This document shows positions 1 to 7,430 of a stretch of DNA of 64,000 nucleotides, piece after piece. The stretch is from positions 10,916-74,915 of the forward strand of contig NZ_KE386630.1 of assembly GCF_000428145.1 (NCBI RefSeq), in the 5' to 3' direction. A program made the position numbers and the translations under genes. This DNA is from Chitinilyticum litopenaei DSM 21440. GTDB lineage: Bacteria > Pseudomonadota > Gammaproteobacteria > Burkholderiales > Chitinibacteraceae. The notes beneath the pieces were generated by a model. The model was not told the DNA's origin. It did not search any database and saw nothing but the letters and a program-made list of their open reading frames with translations. The number at the start of each line of letters is the position of its first letter. The first letter of the stretch is position 1.

Positions 1-1
1 C

Positions 2-73
2 GACATCATGGTGCCCGCAAATGCTGAGCTCATCGTGATCGGCAAGGTGGTGTGGCGCGGGGGTGGGTTGTAA
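2..73 (+). CDS. Phage repressor, S24/LexA-like C-terminus (partial)
   Basis: Only the last 23 codons are in the window; the reading frame runs in from the left edge and stops at the TAA at 71-73. The residues (DIMVPAN, then VIGKVVWRGGGL) match the typical end of CI-type repressors with an S24 peptidase domain, which self-cleave during the SOS response. Its place at the head of the block ending in xis-int fits the prophage repressor. The fragment is short, so the family call rests on the ending motif and context. Confidence 0.55.
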   Translation, partial: DIMVPANAELIVIGKVVWRGGGL

Positions 74-96
74 CCGCCGAGACAAATGGAACGAAT

Positions 97-954
97 ATGT
101 ACGACTTAGATAATGTGATTAATGGCGTCTTGCGAGAAAGGCGATCAGAGATTGAACGACTTTTTACCTGTTCTGTTTTGGGGTACTACGCAGATATTCG
201 TCCGGAATATTTGACCTGGTTTCGTGGCACGCTTGAGATGTGCCACAGAGCAAGCCCAGATCAAAAAACACTCGCAATTATCCTGAATACACCGGGCGGT
301 AGCGTCGAAACCGTCGAACAGATGGTGGTAATGGTTAGGCATTTTTATGAAAAGGTAATTTTCATTGTCCCTAACATGGCCATGTCTGCCGGCACCATTT
401 TTTGCATGTCTGGCGATGCCATCCACATGGACTATTCGTCAGCTCTCGGCCCTATTGATCCACAAGTACAATCAAGGGAAGGCCATTGGGTGCCAGCGCT
501 TGGCTATTTGGATAAATACGAAGAAATCCTTCAAAAGTCAGCCGATGATAAATTGACAGGTGTCGAGTTCGCTATTGCTCAGAATCAGGACATGGCGTTG
601 CTACGTAGATATGAACAGGCAAGAGACCTGTCCGTCTCTTTACTCGAAGAATGGTTAGTTAAATATAAGTTCAAAAGTTGGCAGACACATTCTTCAAGTG
701 GCGAGGCTGTCACTGATGACGAACGAAACAGGCGCGCTCATGAAATCGCCGCCCAACTCGGCGACAACAAAATATGGCACTCCCACGCCCGCCGCCTTGG
801 GATTGACGTTCTGCGAAGCAAGTTGCGTCTTGAGATTAATGACTATAGTGAACAAGATGATGTTAGGGGTGCGATAAACGCGTATCATGACCTGATCGCG
901 GACTACATGGCTCAGAAAAACTGGTCGGCCTATATGGACTGCACGGGTAGATAA
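97..954 (+). CDS. Serine dehydrogenase (SDH/ClpP-fold) family protease
   Basis: A 285-residue protein of the serine dehydrogenase proteinase / ClpP-SppA fold. It shows the oxyanion-side motif NTPGGSVETVEQM near residue 65, the nucleophile region NMAMSAGTIF with Ser near residue 97, and the SSALGPIDPQVQ segment that normally follows the His region. No signal peptide or membrane segment is seen, so it is probably cytoplasmic. An upstream GTG at 52 is in frame but overlaps the repressor end; the ATG at 97 is preferred. The gene is visibly AT-richer than its neighbours, which suggests recent acquisition. Position next to a phage repressor is typical for lysogenic-conversion or superinfection-exclusion genes, but that role is inference. 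Confidence 0.75.
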   Translation: MYDLDNVINGVLRERRSEIERLFTCSVLGYYADIRPEYLTWFRGTLEMCHRASPDQKTLAIILNTPGGSVETVEQMVVMVRHFYEKVIFIVPNMAMSAGTIFCMSGDAIHMDYSSALGPIDPQVQSREGHWVPALGYLDKYEEILQKSADDKLTGVEFAIAQNQDMALLRRYEQARDLSVSLLEEWLVKYKFKSWQTHSSSGEAVTDDERNRRAHEIAAQLGDNKIWHSHARRLGIDVLRSKLRLEINDYSEQDDVRGAINAYHDLIADYMAQKNWSAYMDCTGR

Positions 955-966
955 GAGGGAATGATC

Positions 967-1161
967 ATGAGTATCAGTGAAAATTTGGAGAAAATGCTGT
1001 CTAGCCATCACTCTCTGACACCCGAGATGCAGAAAATGCAAGATCAGTACAGGCAAATGCTCAGTAGCGGCCTCATCCAGAAGCAGGTTTACGATCTACC
1101 CTTAGCCAATGGCCTTGGCCCGTCTCATTTTCAACAAACCAATGCGTTTCATGGTCGATAA
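967..1161 (+). CDS. Small hypothetical protein downstream of SDH protease
   Basis: A 64-residue protein I do not recognise. The ribosome binding site GAGGGA at 955-960 abuts an ATG at 961 but has proper spacing to the ATG at 967, so the latter is chosen. The middle (EMQKMQDQYRQML) is likely helical. It follows the SDH protease by 12 bases, shares its lower GC content and is closed by a terminator, so the two probably form one transcription unit, perhaps with the repressor. Confidence 0.55.
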   Translation: MSISENLEKMLSSHHSLTPEMQKMQDQYRQMLSSGLIQKQVYDLPLANGLGPSHFQQTNAFHGR

Positions 1162-1182
1162 GACCCTTTGCTCCCTTGCCCA

Positions 1183-1205
1183 AACCCGCCTCGGCGGGTT
1201 TTTCT
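1183..1205 (+). terminator. Rho-independent terminator
   Basis: AACCCGCC and GGCGGGTT form a stem with a two-base loop, followed by TTTCTTT. It closes the repressor/protease unit. Confidence 0.8.
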
Positions 1206-1253
1206 TTATCTGCACAAGCTCTCGCACGGCACGCCATCCCCGGTAGACTTGCC

Positions 1254-1276
1254 GTGTGTAAACAATCTGTATACAC
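1254..1276 (+). promoter_or_regulatory. Putative higBA promoter/operator
   Basis: The stretch just before the toxin start holds the palindrome TGTATACA (1268-1275) and a related half site GTGTA at 1256-1260. A TATACA-like -10 lies 9 bases before the ATG. HigA-type antitoxins normally bind such palindromes to autoregulate. This is inference from position and symmetry. Confidence 0.35.
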
Positions 1277-1283
1277 TCTCAGC

Positions 1284-1562
1284 ATGATCCTGTCCTTCCA
1301 GCACAAAGGTCTGCAACGCTTTTTCGACAGCGGCAGCGTCGCTGGCATCCAGCCGCACCACGCCGGCAAGCTGCGCGAACTGCTCACCGCCCTGCACGCC
1401 GCCAACAGCCCGGACGATCTGGCGCGCCCCAGTTGGCGCTACCATCGGCTCAAGGGCGAACTGGGCGAATACGCCTCACTCACGATCAACGGCAACTGGC
1501 GGCTGATTTTTCGCTGGCATGGGCAGGATGTCGAGCTGCTCGATTACCTCGACTACCACTAG
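1284..1562 (+). CDS. higB: HigB-type toxin (RelE superfamily)
   Basis: A 92-residue protein with the features of HigB/RelE mRNA interferases: an N-terminal KGLQRFFDSG segment, the RYHRLKGEL block and the C-terminal NGNWRLIFRW..VELLDYLDYH, which carries the basic and aromatic residues of the active face. Family members cleave ribosome-bound mRNA. It is followed after 9 bases by a matching HTH antitoxin, the toxin-first order usual for higBA. In a prophage it may stabilise the element. Confidence 0.9.
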   Translation: MILSFQHKGLQRFFDSGSVAGIQPHHAGKLRELLTALHAANSPDDLARPSWRYHRLKGELGEYASLTINGNWRLIFRWHGQDVELLDYLDYH

Positions 1563-1571
1563 GAGACCCTC

Positions 1572-1850
1572 ATGGACATGCACAACCCCGCCCACCCCGG
1601 TGAATTGCTGGCTGGCTGGCTCACCGACCTGCATCAGACCATCAGCGGCTTTGCCCTGCACATCGGCCTGTCGCGCGTACTGCTGTCGCGCATCATCCAC
1701 GGCCACGCCGGCGTCAGCGCCGATCTCGATCTGCGCCTGGCCGCCGCGCTCGGCACCACCCCCGGCTACTGGCTGCGCCTGCAAGTCCAGCACGACCTGT
1801 GGCAAGCCCGCCAGCGCGAACGCCCGCCCATCCAGCGCCTCGCGGCCTGA
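1572..1850 (+). CDS. higA: HigA-type antitoxin (XRE HTH)
   Basis: A 92-residue protein of the HigA / VapI antitoxin family. It begins with the characteristic NPAHPGELL motif, has a helix-turn-helix (ALHIGLSRVLLSRIIHG) and ends with the DLRLAAALGTTPGYWLRLQ block. It is expected to neutralise the toxin encoded just upstream and to repress the operon. AGGAG lies 6 bases before the ATG. Confidence 0.92.
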   Translation: MDMHNPAHPGELLAGWLTDLHQTISGFALHIGLSRVLLSRIIHGHAGVSADLDLRLAAALGTTPGYWLRLQVQHDLWQARQRERPPIQRLAA

Positions 1851-1865
1851 TGCGGAGATCGCGCC

Positions 1866-2141
1866 ATGACCGACGCGCCATCCAGCAAGACACTTGTTCC
1901 AGTACGACCGGCGATGATCGACAATGAGAGCCTGGTTTCCCGCTCACAGGCGCGCCGGCTGGCGGCCCGCTTCGAGGGATTCAAGATGGTCGTACTGGAC
2001 TTCGATCAAGTTGAAGAAATTGGGCAGGCCTTTGCCGATGAGATTTTTCGCGTGTTTGCCAGTGACCATCCGGATGTGCGACTGCATACCCTGAATGCCA
2101 ATACGGCGGTGCAGCGCATGATTGGCAGAGCATTAACCTAG
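1866..2141 (+). CDS. STAS-like DUF4325 domain protein
   Basis: A 91-residue protein matching the STAS-like DUF4325 domain: a central strand (MVVLDFDQVEEIGQAFADEIFRVF) with a typical STAS-like beta-alpha pattern and a C-terminal LHTLNANTAVQRMI. In other genomes this domain often sits at the end of longer regulators or next to an ATP-binding protein; here it stands alone 15 bases after the antitoxin and is probably cotranscribed. Its function in phages is not established. Confidence 0.7.
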   Translation: MTDAPSSKTLVPVRPAMIDNESLVSRSQARRLAARFEGFKMVVLDFDQVEEIGQAFADEIFRVFASDHPDVRLHTLNANTAVQRMIGRALT

Positions 2142-2165
2142 CGCGCCGCCCTTAACCCCCAAACC

Positions 2166-2190
2166 AACCCGCCTACACGGCGGGTTTTTT
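2166..2190 (+). terminator. Rho-independent terminator
   Basis: AACCCGCC and GGCGGGTT around a TACAC loop, followed by TTTT. It ends the higBA-DUF4325 unit. Confidence 0.85.
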
Positions 2191-2254
2191 GTTGCCCTCA
2201 GGCAGCTCAACACAACTTTAAAAATCAATAACTTATGCAAACAACACCAAAAAT

Positions 2255-2295
2255 AACACTATTGAGTGTTGCATTTACCAACACCATTTGGTGTA
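2255..2295 (+). promoter_or_regulatory. Two palindromic operator-like sites
   Basis: Two perfect inverted repeats lie 10 bases apart: AACACT-ATTG-AGTGTT (2255-2270) and ACACC-ATTT-GGTGT (2281-2294, with flanking A...A). A related half site AACACC is at 2243-2248. All lie in an AT-rich patch unlike the flanking sequence. They look like a phage repressor or Cro operator next to the early promoter; which protein binds is unknown. Confidence 0.55.
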
Positions 2296-3253
2296 ATTCA
2301 ACCACACCGCAGCAACACACCGCTGCCCCGCTCTTTACCACCGACACACGGAAACAAACTCTCGCCCCGCTACCTGGATGCGCGGCATGCACGGCCTACG
2401 AGTGGCACGGCATGCCGATGGCAACGGCCTTAAATCGCAGAGGAAGGGCAAGGACGAGACGGCGCCAGCCTGGGGCGCGAGATACCGGGACGAGATGGCA
2501 GGCATCCGTGATGCCTGTGTCCCGGTTCTGGACACGATCAGAACCCTTCGCTCTTGGTGCTCACGGCTAACGCTGCGGGATGGGCCTGCAGAGAGCATCA
2601 AGATCGAAGTGCCGCCACATCATTCCCCTGCGCAGGGCGGCTCTGGGCGGGAAAACGGAGCCGGTTAAACCGCCGGGGCGTGGCCCGGTCGCGCATTCCA
2701 CGAAACCGCGCAGCCAGCGCGCCAGCTGATCGGCGTGTAGTCGGATGGTTGCAGCAGCGAGAGCTGGCCGTGATCCGCAGCGGTAGCGCAGTGCGGCAGA
2801 GGCTGATGAGGCTGGAGCCGTTTCAAGCACGGCAAGGTGACTGCGACCTGAAAGGCGGACTTGGCCCGCTGGGAGCCTATCCCAGCGCCAACACGCAGCA
2901 CAGTTCTGGCCCGCTCCGGACGGGAGGCATGATCTGCCGAGCTGTGCGCCGTGTTGGTCAGCCGTACGCCGGGGGTTCTCGGCGGGCAACATCGTGAAGC
3001 GCAGTAGCAGGAAGGGTGGAGGTGCACCGAAGCCCGGAGGCTCGTGATCTGCGCGTGCTGGGGTAGAGTCCAGCGGCCAGCAAGCGCTACCCGGCGCGTT
3101 ACCAACGGGCGCGGCGCCAACCGCGTTACCAACCACGCTGCTCGCAGCGTCCTGCCTGCTCACCGTAGATGGTCAGCCGATTGCAATCGCTGACGAGTAG
3201 GCAGGACGGTGCGTGCAGCACCAGTGAGTTATCAACTCCTCATCCTCCTGTGC
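2296..3253 (+). other. Long region without a convincing gene; strongly structured
   Basis: No open frame here has a convincing start, ribosome binding site or protein-like composition; a 96-codon frame at 2381-2668 is the best but unconvincing. Instead there are perfect hairpins: GGCATGC..GCATGCC (2384-2416), an 8-bp stem CGCTGGGA/TCCCAGCG (2867-2887), a direct repeat CGCGTTACCAAC (3095 and 3122) and the large hairpin at 3148-3208. It could be a long untranslated leader or a structured RNA of the early transcript. Confidence 0.45.
3148..3208 (+). other. Nested long hairpin before early operon
   Basis: A 14-bp outer stem (CGTCCTGCCTGCTC with GAGTAGGCAGGACG, one G-U pair) encloses an inner near-palindrome TCAGC-CGATTGCAATCG-CTGA (3173-3193). 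The two nested symmetries are unlikely by chance. It lies 50 bases before the terminator that precedes the first early gene. Confidence 0.6.
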
Positions 3254-3256
3254 CCT

Positions 3257-3287
3257 GCCCCGGTTCGCCCGCGGCGGGGCTTCTTTT
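3257..3287 (+). terminator. Terminator-like hairpin before first early gene
   Basis: GCCCCG and CGGGGC form the stem, followed by TTCTTTTT. The ribosome binding site of the next gene starts immediately after, so early transcription must read through it or start inside it. Confidence 0.65.
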
Positions 3288-3299
3288 TGGAGAAGCGCC

Positions 3300-3569
3300 A
3301 TGAACGCACCACTCCCCGGGCAGGCCTTGTTCGACCTGGCCGCGCCGCCCGATTTCAGCAGCCCCGCCGCCGATGCCGCGTATTGCCAGCAGGCCGACGA
3401 GTACCAAGCCGACCCGCTGGCCGGTGCCGGCTTCATCGCTGGCGAATTCACCGCCGAGTGCGAGCGCATCCTCACCCTGCTCGACACCGACCCGGCCTGT
3501 GCCGCGGCGGAATGGGCTGCACTCAAAGACCGTGCTTTCACCACCTGGAGCGAGCGATGCACGCACTGA
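3300..3569 (+). CDS. Hypothetical phage early protein, 89 aa
   Basis: An 89-residue protein with a strong GGAG ribosome binding site. It begins MNAPLPGQALFDLAAPPDF and is acidic and alanine-rich, with a probable helix over ECERILTLLDTDPACAAAEWAALKDRAF. I do not recognise the family. It is the first gene of a tightly packed early operon and overlaps the next frame by 13 bases. Confidence 0.65.
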   Translation: MNAPLPGQALFDLAAPPDFSSPAADAAYCQQADEYQADPLAGAGFIAGEFTAECERILTLLDTDPACAAAEWAALKDRAFTTWSERCTH

Positions 3570-3694
3570 TCAGCCTCTGGCACAACGACGGCCCGCTGGC
3601 CGACTTCACCGCCGCCGCGCGCGCCGCCGGCTACCGCGTCACGGCCGATTACGACCGCATCAACCACATGCCGCGCCTTGCGCGCATCCACTAA
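3557..3694 (+). CDS. Hypothetical phage protein, 45 aa
   Basis: A 45-residue frame starting at an ATG inside the end of the previous gene, preceded by GGAG. The product (MHALISLWHNDGPLADF..ending MPRLARIH) is basic toward its end. Translational coupling to the upstream gene is likely. Function unknown. Confidence 0.5.
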   Translation: MHALISLWHNDGPLADFTAAARAAGYRVTADYDRINHMPRLARIH

Positions 3695-3705
3695 GGAGCA
3701 ACGAA

Positions 3706-3867
3706 ATGGACAAGCAAGAACTGGAAGAGCTGCTGGTCACGCTGTTTCTGTGCGCACTGGTGCTGCTCGGCTACCTGGCCGTGAGCTGGCTGGACTGGCA
3801 AGCGAAGGAAGCGGCGCTGCAGCAGGCCGCGCAGGCGCAGGCGAACGGTTCGCGGGGTGGGAAATGA
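3706..3867 (+). CDS. Small membrane protein, 53 aa
   Basis: A 53-residue protein with a single predicted transmembrane helix (LLVTLFLCALVLLGYLAVSW) after a short acidic N-terminus, and an alanine/glutamine-rich tail. AAGGAG lies 7 bases before the ATG. The stop overlaps the next start as ATGA. Function unknown; small one-helix phage proteins can act at the inner membrane. Confidence 0.6.
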   Translation: MDKQELEELLVTLFLCALVLLGYLAVSWLDWQAKEAALQQAAQAQANGSRGGK

Positions 3868-4328
3868 GCGACCAACAACACACGCCGGAGCCTTGGATTG
3901 GAATGACCGATGGGAAATTCAGCCATGCGCATGAATGGGAACTGGAATGTCTTAGCGAATTTGCACTATCGACTGGCACAGCCCCAATTACCGCAAATGG
4001 CAAAGTGATTGCATTCGTCGTTACCGAAAACTATTTCAGCGGCGGCAAGGAAGAACTGATTGCCAACGCACGCCGCATCGTGGCCTGCGTGAATGCGTGC
4101 GCTGGCCTGGGCACGGACAACCTTGAGAACAACATACCCCTCAAGGAGGGGCTGCATGGCTTGAATCAGCGTATCCGCGATGCAGAGGCGCAGAGCGACA
4201 CACTGCTAGCGGCGTTGAGGAGAATTGCCGATGGCAGCTTTCATGATCAATTTGAGGTTGCGGAGCTTGCACCGTACATGCGCGAGATAGCCCGCGCCGC
4301 AATCGCCAGCGTGGAGGGTAAATCGTGA
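3864..4328 (+). CDS. Phage early protein with NARRIVACVNAC motif
   Basis: A 154-residue protein starting with HTPEPW and containing EELIANARRIVACVNACAGLGTDNLE. This pattern is common in variable early-region proteins of lambdoid and beta-proteobacterial phages. The C-terminal half (RIRDAEAQSDTLLAALRRIAD) is helical, probably a short coiled coil. Function is not known. It overlaps both neighbours (ATGA and GTGA junctions), so it is translationally coupled. Confidence 0.7.
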   Translation: MSDQQHTPEPWIGMTDGKFSHAHEWELECLSEFALSTGTAPITANGKVIAFVVTENYFSGGKEELIANARRIVACVNACAGLGTDNLENNIPLKEGLHGLNQRIRDAEAQSDTLLAALRRIADGSFHDQFEVAELAPYMREIARAAIASVEGKS

Positions 4329-4498
4329 CCCGCCCGCTCACCCTGCAGCAGCGCCTGCACTTCCATGCCGCCATCGCCAGCGACAAGGCCAAGCGCGAAT
4401 CGCTGAAAGTGACAACGACACGGCAGGATCGCGCCAATGCAGCCGCCCGGCGCGAGCTGGAGTATCAGCGGGACCTGCGCCGGGGCGGCCATGCCTGA
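4325..4498 (+). CDS. Small basic phage protein, 57 aa
   Basis: A 57-codon frame beginning at a GTG that overlaps the previous stop (GTGA). The product is rich in Arg, Ala and Gln (LQQRLHFHAAIASDKAKRE..ARRELEYQRDLRRGG) and looks like one amphipathic helix. No family recognised. Included because the overlap arrangement and absence of other coding fit a real gene. Confidence 0.5.
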   Translation: MTRPLTLQQRLHFHAAIASDKAKRESLKVTTTRQDRANAAARRELEYQRDLRRGGHA

Positions 4499-4628
4499 GC
4501 GCCACCACTTCCACCTCGACGGCTGGCCAATCTCCGCCTCCGGCCCCTACCCCGAAGCGCTCGCGATTGCCGAGCGCTTTTTTCTGATCAAGTTTGGCCG
4601 GCTGCCGCGCGTTGTGGCGCCGGCTTAG
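4491..4628 (+). CDS. Hypothetical phage protein, 45 aa
   Basis: A 45-residue frame whose ATG overlaps the previous stop by 8 bases. The product starts MPERHHFHLDGWPISASGPYPEALAIAERFF. The pattern of a short beta-like start followed by an AxAIAERF helix suggests a folded small domain. Function unknown. Confidence 0.5.
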   Translation: MPERHHFHLDGWPISASGPYPEALAIAERFFLIKFGRLPRVVAPA

Positions 4629-4637
4629 GAGGATGCG

Positions 4638-5564
4638 ATGAACGCACCTTTAGTGGGATGGCAAGGCGCATCAGTAAAGCATGACGCCAAAATGCACCCG
4701 ACTTTGCGCGGGCACCTGAATGTGCCGCACGAGCAATACCACGGCGGCCCTGGCATTTCCAAATCCAAGCTGGATGAATTTGCAGTTTCCCCGCGGCATT
4801 TCTGGCTGCGTTACGAGCAAGAACAGCCGGCGCCCGAAGAAAAGAGTGAGGCGCTTGTTATTGGCGCGGCATCGCACTGCGCGGTGCTTGAGCCTGACCT
4901 TTTTGCTGCTCGCTACATTGCCGAGCCTGAGAATGCGCCCAAGCGACCAACCAAGGCGCAACTGGACGCAAAGAAGCCGAGCGATACCGCGCTGTACTCC
5001 ATCGAATACTGGCGTGAACTTGCAGACGCGCACATCGACAAAATCATCCTGACAGCAAGCCAATATCAAGAATGCCTGCAGCTGCGCGACTGCGTGTGGA
5101 ATGAGCCATCTGCTGCCAGTCTGCTCAAGTATGGAGTGGCCGAACAGTCATTCTATGCCGAGGACCCGCTGACCGGATTGCTGCTCAAGTGCCGGCCTGA
5201 TTTTTTGACCGATGGCGGCATGTTTCTTGACCTGAAGTTTGTGCGTGACGCATCGCCAGGCGGTTTTGGCCGCGCGTGCGCGAATGATCGCTATGACGTG
5301 CAATCCGCGTTTTACCCCGAAGTGGCGCAGATGGCCGATGCACCAGTAGACCCTGACGTATTCGCTTTTATCGCCGTAGAAAAAAACCCTTACGGCCCGG
5401 TCTGCGCAATTTATGTTGCCGATGTGGAAATGCGAACGTCTGGCAGCAACAAATGGCGGAGCGAAGTATCCCGCCTTGCTGAGTGTTACCACTCCGGAAA
5501 CTGGCCAGCCTATACCCCGGAGCCAATGCCGATCCGTTTCCCTAATTATGCAAAGGTGCTTTGA
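4638..5564 (+). CDS. RecE-type exonuclease (PD-(D/E)XK, DUF3799)
   Basis: A 308-residue protein of the exodeoxyribonuclease VIII (RecE C-terminal) type. It has the N-terminal YHGGPGISKSKLDEF block, GAASHCAVLEP near residues 77-86, and the nuclease core LLKCRPDFL..MFLDLKF with Asp188 and Asp198-x-Lys200 as the metal-binding set. The enzyme resects one strand of double-stranded DNA ends and hands the other to the annealing protein encoded 1 base downstream. AGGAGG precedes the ATG. Together with recT it forms the phage recombination module. Confidence 0.88.
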   Translation: MNAPLVGWQGASVKHDAKMHPTLRGHLNVPHEQYHGGPGISKSKLDEFAVSPRHFWLRYEQEQPAPEEKSEALVIGAASHCAVLEPDLFAARYIAEPENAPKRPTKAQLDAKKPSDTALYSIEYWRELADAHIDKIILTASQYQECLQLRDCVWNEPSAASLLKYGVAEQSFYAEDPLTGLLLKCRPDFLTDGGMFLDLKFVRDASPGGFGRACANDRYDVQSAFYPEVAQMADAPVDPDVFAFIAVEKNPYGPVCAIYVADVEMRTSGSNKWRSEVSRLAECYHSGNWPAYTPEPMPIRFPNYAKVL

Positions 5565-5565
5565 C

Positions 5566-6444
5566 ATGACGACCGAACAAGCCCTGAAATCCGTAGCAGG
5601 AAGCCGCGACAAACCTAAATCGCTCAAGGAGCAACTGGTAAGCCCCCAATTCAAGACCCAGTTGGCCCTGGCGCTACCCAAGCACATGAACAGCGAACGC
5701 ATGGCGCGCATCGCTTTGACCGAGATTCGCAAGGTGCCGAAGCTGGCCGAATGCAATCAGGCGTCTTTTATGGGCGCCATTATGGTTTGCGCCCAGCTTG
5801 GACTTGAACCAGGCTCCGCCCTTGGTCACGCCTACATTTTGCCGTTCGACAAACGGCAGAGAGTCGGCGGGCAATGGACAACCGTCGATACCGAGGCCCA
5901 GCTGATTATCGGCTATCGCGGGATGATCGACCTGGCGCGTCGCTCCGGACAGATTCTGTCTCTGGAGGCGCGCGCAGTCTTTTCCCGTGACAAATTCGAA
6001 GTGCGGTTTGGCCTCGACTCGACGCTGATCCACGAGCCTGACTGGGAAACCGCAGATCGTGGGGAGCTGCGCTTTGTATATGCGGTGGCCAAGCTCAAGG
6101 ATGGTGGCGTGCAGTTTGAAGTGATGAGCCGGGCAGATGTGGAGAAGATTCGCGCCCAGTCCAAGGCCAAAGATAACGGCCCGTGGGTGACACACTTCGA
6201 AGAAATGGCGAAGAAAACAGTGATTCGCCGTCTGTTCAAATACCTGCCTGTGTCTATCGAGCTGCAAACTGCAGTAGGCATTGATGAGCGCGCAGACGAA
6301 GGCATTGGGCAAGACCTTGGCGATTTTCTGCAGGGCGAATATGCCGTTGTTGATCCCGTAGAAGTAACCGAGCCCATCAGCCAGAGCGAACAGCCCCAGC
6401 AGGCCGTGCGCGATTTTGTTGATGAAATGGAGCAACAACAATGA
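5566..6444 (+). CDS. recT: RecT single-strand annealing protein
   Basis: A 292-residue RecT-family protein. Recognisable blocks are LVSPQFKTQLALALPKHM, the MARIALTEIRKVPKL segment, and QLGLEPGSALGHAYILPF followed by AQLIIGYRGMIDLARRSG. RecT binds single-stranded DNA and promotes annealing and strand invasion for phage recombination. The ATG follows the recE stop by 1 base, and its own stop overlaps the next start (ATGA), so the three genes are coupled. The C-terminal tail is acidic, glutamine-rich and ends EMEQQQ, as often in RecT proteins. Confidence 0.95.
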   Translation: MTTEQALKSVAGSRDKPKSLKEQLVSPQFKTQLALALPKHMNSERMARIALTEIRKVPKLAECNQASFMGAIMVCAQLGLEPGSALGHAYILPFDKRQRVGGQWTTVDTEAQLIIGYRGMIDLARRSGQILSLEARAVFSRDKFEVRFGLDSTLIHEPDWETADRGELRFVYAVAKLKDGGVQFEVMSRADVEKIRAQSKAKDNGPWVTHFEEMAKKTVIRRLFKYLPVSIELQTAVGIDERADEGIGQDLGDFLQGEYAVVDPVEVTEPISQSEQPQQAVRDFVDEMEQQQ

Positions 6445-7385
6445 CCACCGAAATCGCAGAAGTGCAGGAAAAAGAACAGACCGCCCTTGTGGTTATTGAG
6501 TCGCTGGCAATTCGTGATGTGCTCAAGGATGCAGAAAAAACAGCACAGCTGATCGATGAAGTTCGCAGGCTGGCAACCAGCTACGTTGCTGATGTAACAA
6601 CAGCTGACGGACGCAAGACTCTTCGCTCGCTGGCGGTCAAAGTTGCACGCACAAAAACATACCTTGATGACATGGGCAAGGAATACGTGGCGGAGCTCAA
6701 GGACTTGCCGCGCCTGATTGACGGCAACCGCAAGGCGATACGGGAGTCGCTGGACTTGCTCAAAGAGGAAGTGCGCAAACCACTGACCGAATGGGAGGCC
6801 GAGCAAGAGCGAATCGCCGCTGAGAAGAAAGCCGCCGAAGAGGCTGCGGCCCTGGCCGAGCGTATCGAGCTGGATTGGGAGCTGGCCGATCTGATGAACC
6901 GCGAATTTGACCGGCAGCGCGCCGAGGCCGAAGAACGCGCCGAGCAAGAGCGAAAAGAGCGCGAGGCGCGCATTGCCGCCGAAGCGGCGGAACGTGCAAA
7001 GCGCGAAGCAGAAGAGAAGGCTGCACGTGAGAAGGCAGAGGCAGAGCAACGAGCTGCCGAGGCCAGACTTGCCCAAGAGCGCGCCGAGCGTGAGGCGGAA
7101 GAAGCAAACAAACGCGCAGCCGAAGCCGAGCAGCGAGCGGCGCGCGAAGCCGAAGAGGCTGCGCGAAAAGCCTGTGAAAAGGCCGAGGCCGAAACGGCAG
7201 AAAGACAGCGGCGCGAGGCGGCGGAAGCCCAGGCGCGCGAACAAGACAAGCAGCGTCGGGCGACTGTGCATAACGACATGCTGGCCGACTTGCAAGACTA
7301 CGCGAACTTGTCCGAGGCTCAGGCAAAAGAGGTTGTTGTTGCGCTCGCTCGAAAGCAAGTCCGTCACGCCTCGATTGCCTACTAA
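6441..7385 (+). CDS. Coiled-coil protein of the recET cluster
   Basis: A 314-residue protein. Residues 1 to about 110 form a compact helical domain (AQLIDEVRRLATSYVADV..KVARTKTYLDDMGKEY). Residues 115-280 are an extremely charged Ala/Glu/Arg coiled coil resembling TolA, and a short C-terminal domain (LQDYANLSEAQAKEVVVALA) follows. Proteins of this layout often lie beside RecT in phages; a role in recombination or in protecting DNA ends is plausible but not shown. Low-complexity codons make the opposite strand look open, which is an artefact. Confidence 0.65.
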   Translation: MTTEIAEVQEKEQTALVVIESLAIRDVLKDAEKTAQLIDEVRRLATSYVADVTTADGRKTLRSLAVKVARTKTYLDDMGKEYVAELKDLPRLIDGNRKAIRESLDLLKEEVRKPLTEWEAEQERIAAEKKAAEEAAALAERIELDWELADLMNREFDRQRAEAEERAEQERKEREARIAAEAAERAKREAEEKAAREKAEAEQRAAEARLAQERAEREAEEANKRAAEAEQRAAREAEEAARKACEKAEAETAERQRREAAEAQAREQDKQRRATVHNDMLADLQDYANLSEAQAKEVVVALARKQVRHASIAY

Positions 7386-7392
7386 CCCACCA

Positions 7393-7417
7393 GCCCCGCT
7401 CACGCAGCGGGGTTTTT
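7393..7417 (+). terminator. Terminator-like hairpin
   Basis: CCCCGCT and AGCGGGG around CACGC, then TTTTT. It sits between the coiled-coil gene and the next ribosome binding site. Confidence 0.75.
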
Positions 7418-7430
7418 CATGGAGAACCAC

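Noticed and set aside
2806..2835. Hammerhead-like CTGATGAGGCTGGAGCC
   Set aside because: Stem II pairing is present, but the required GAAA after it is replaced by GTTTC, so the ribozyme core is incomplete.
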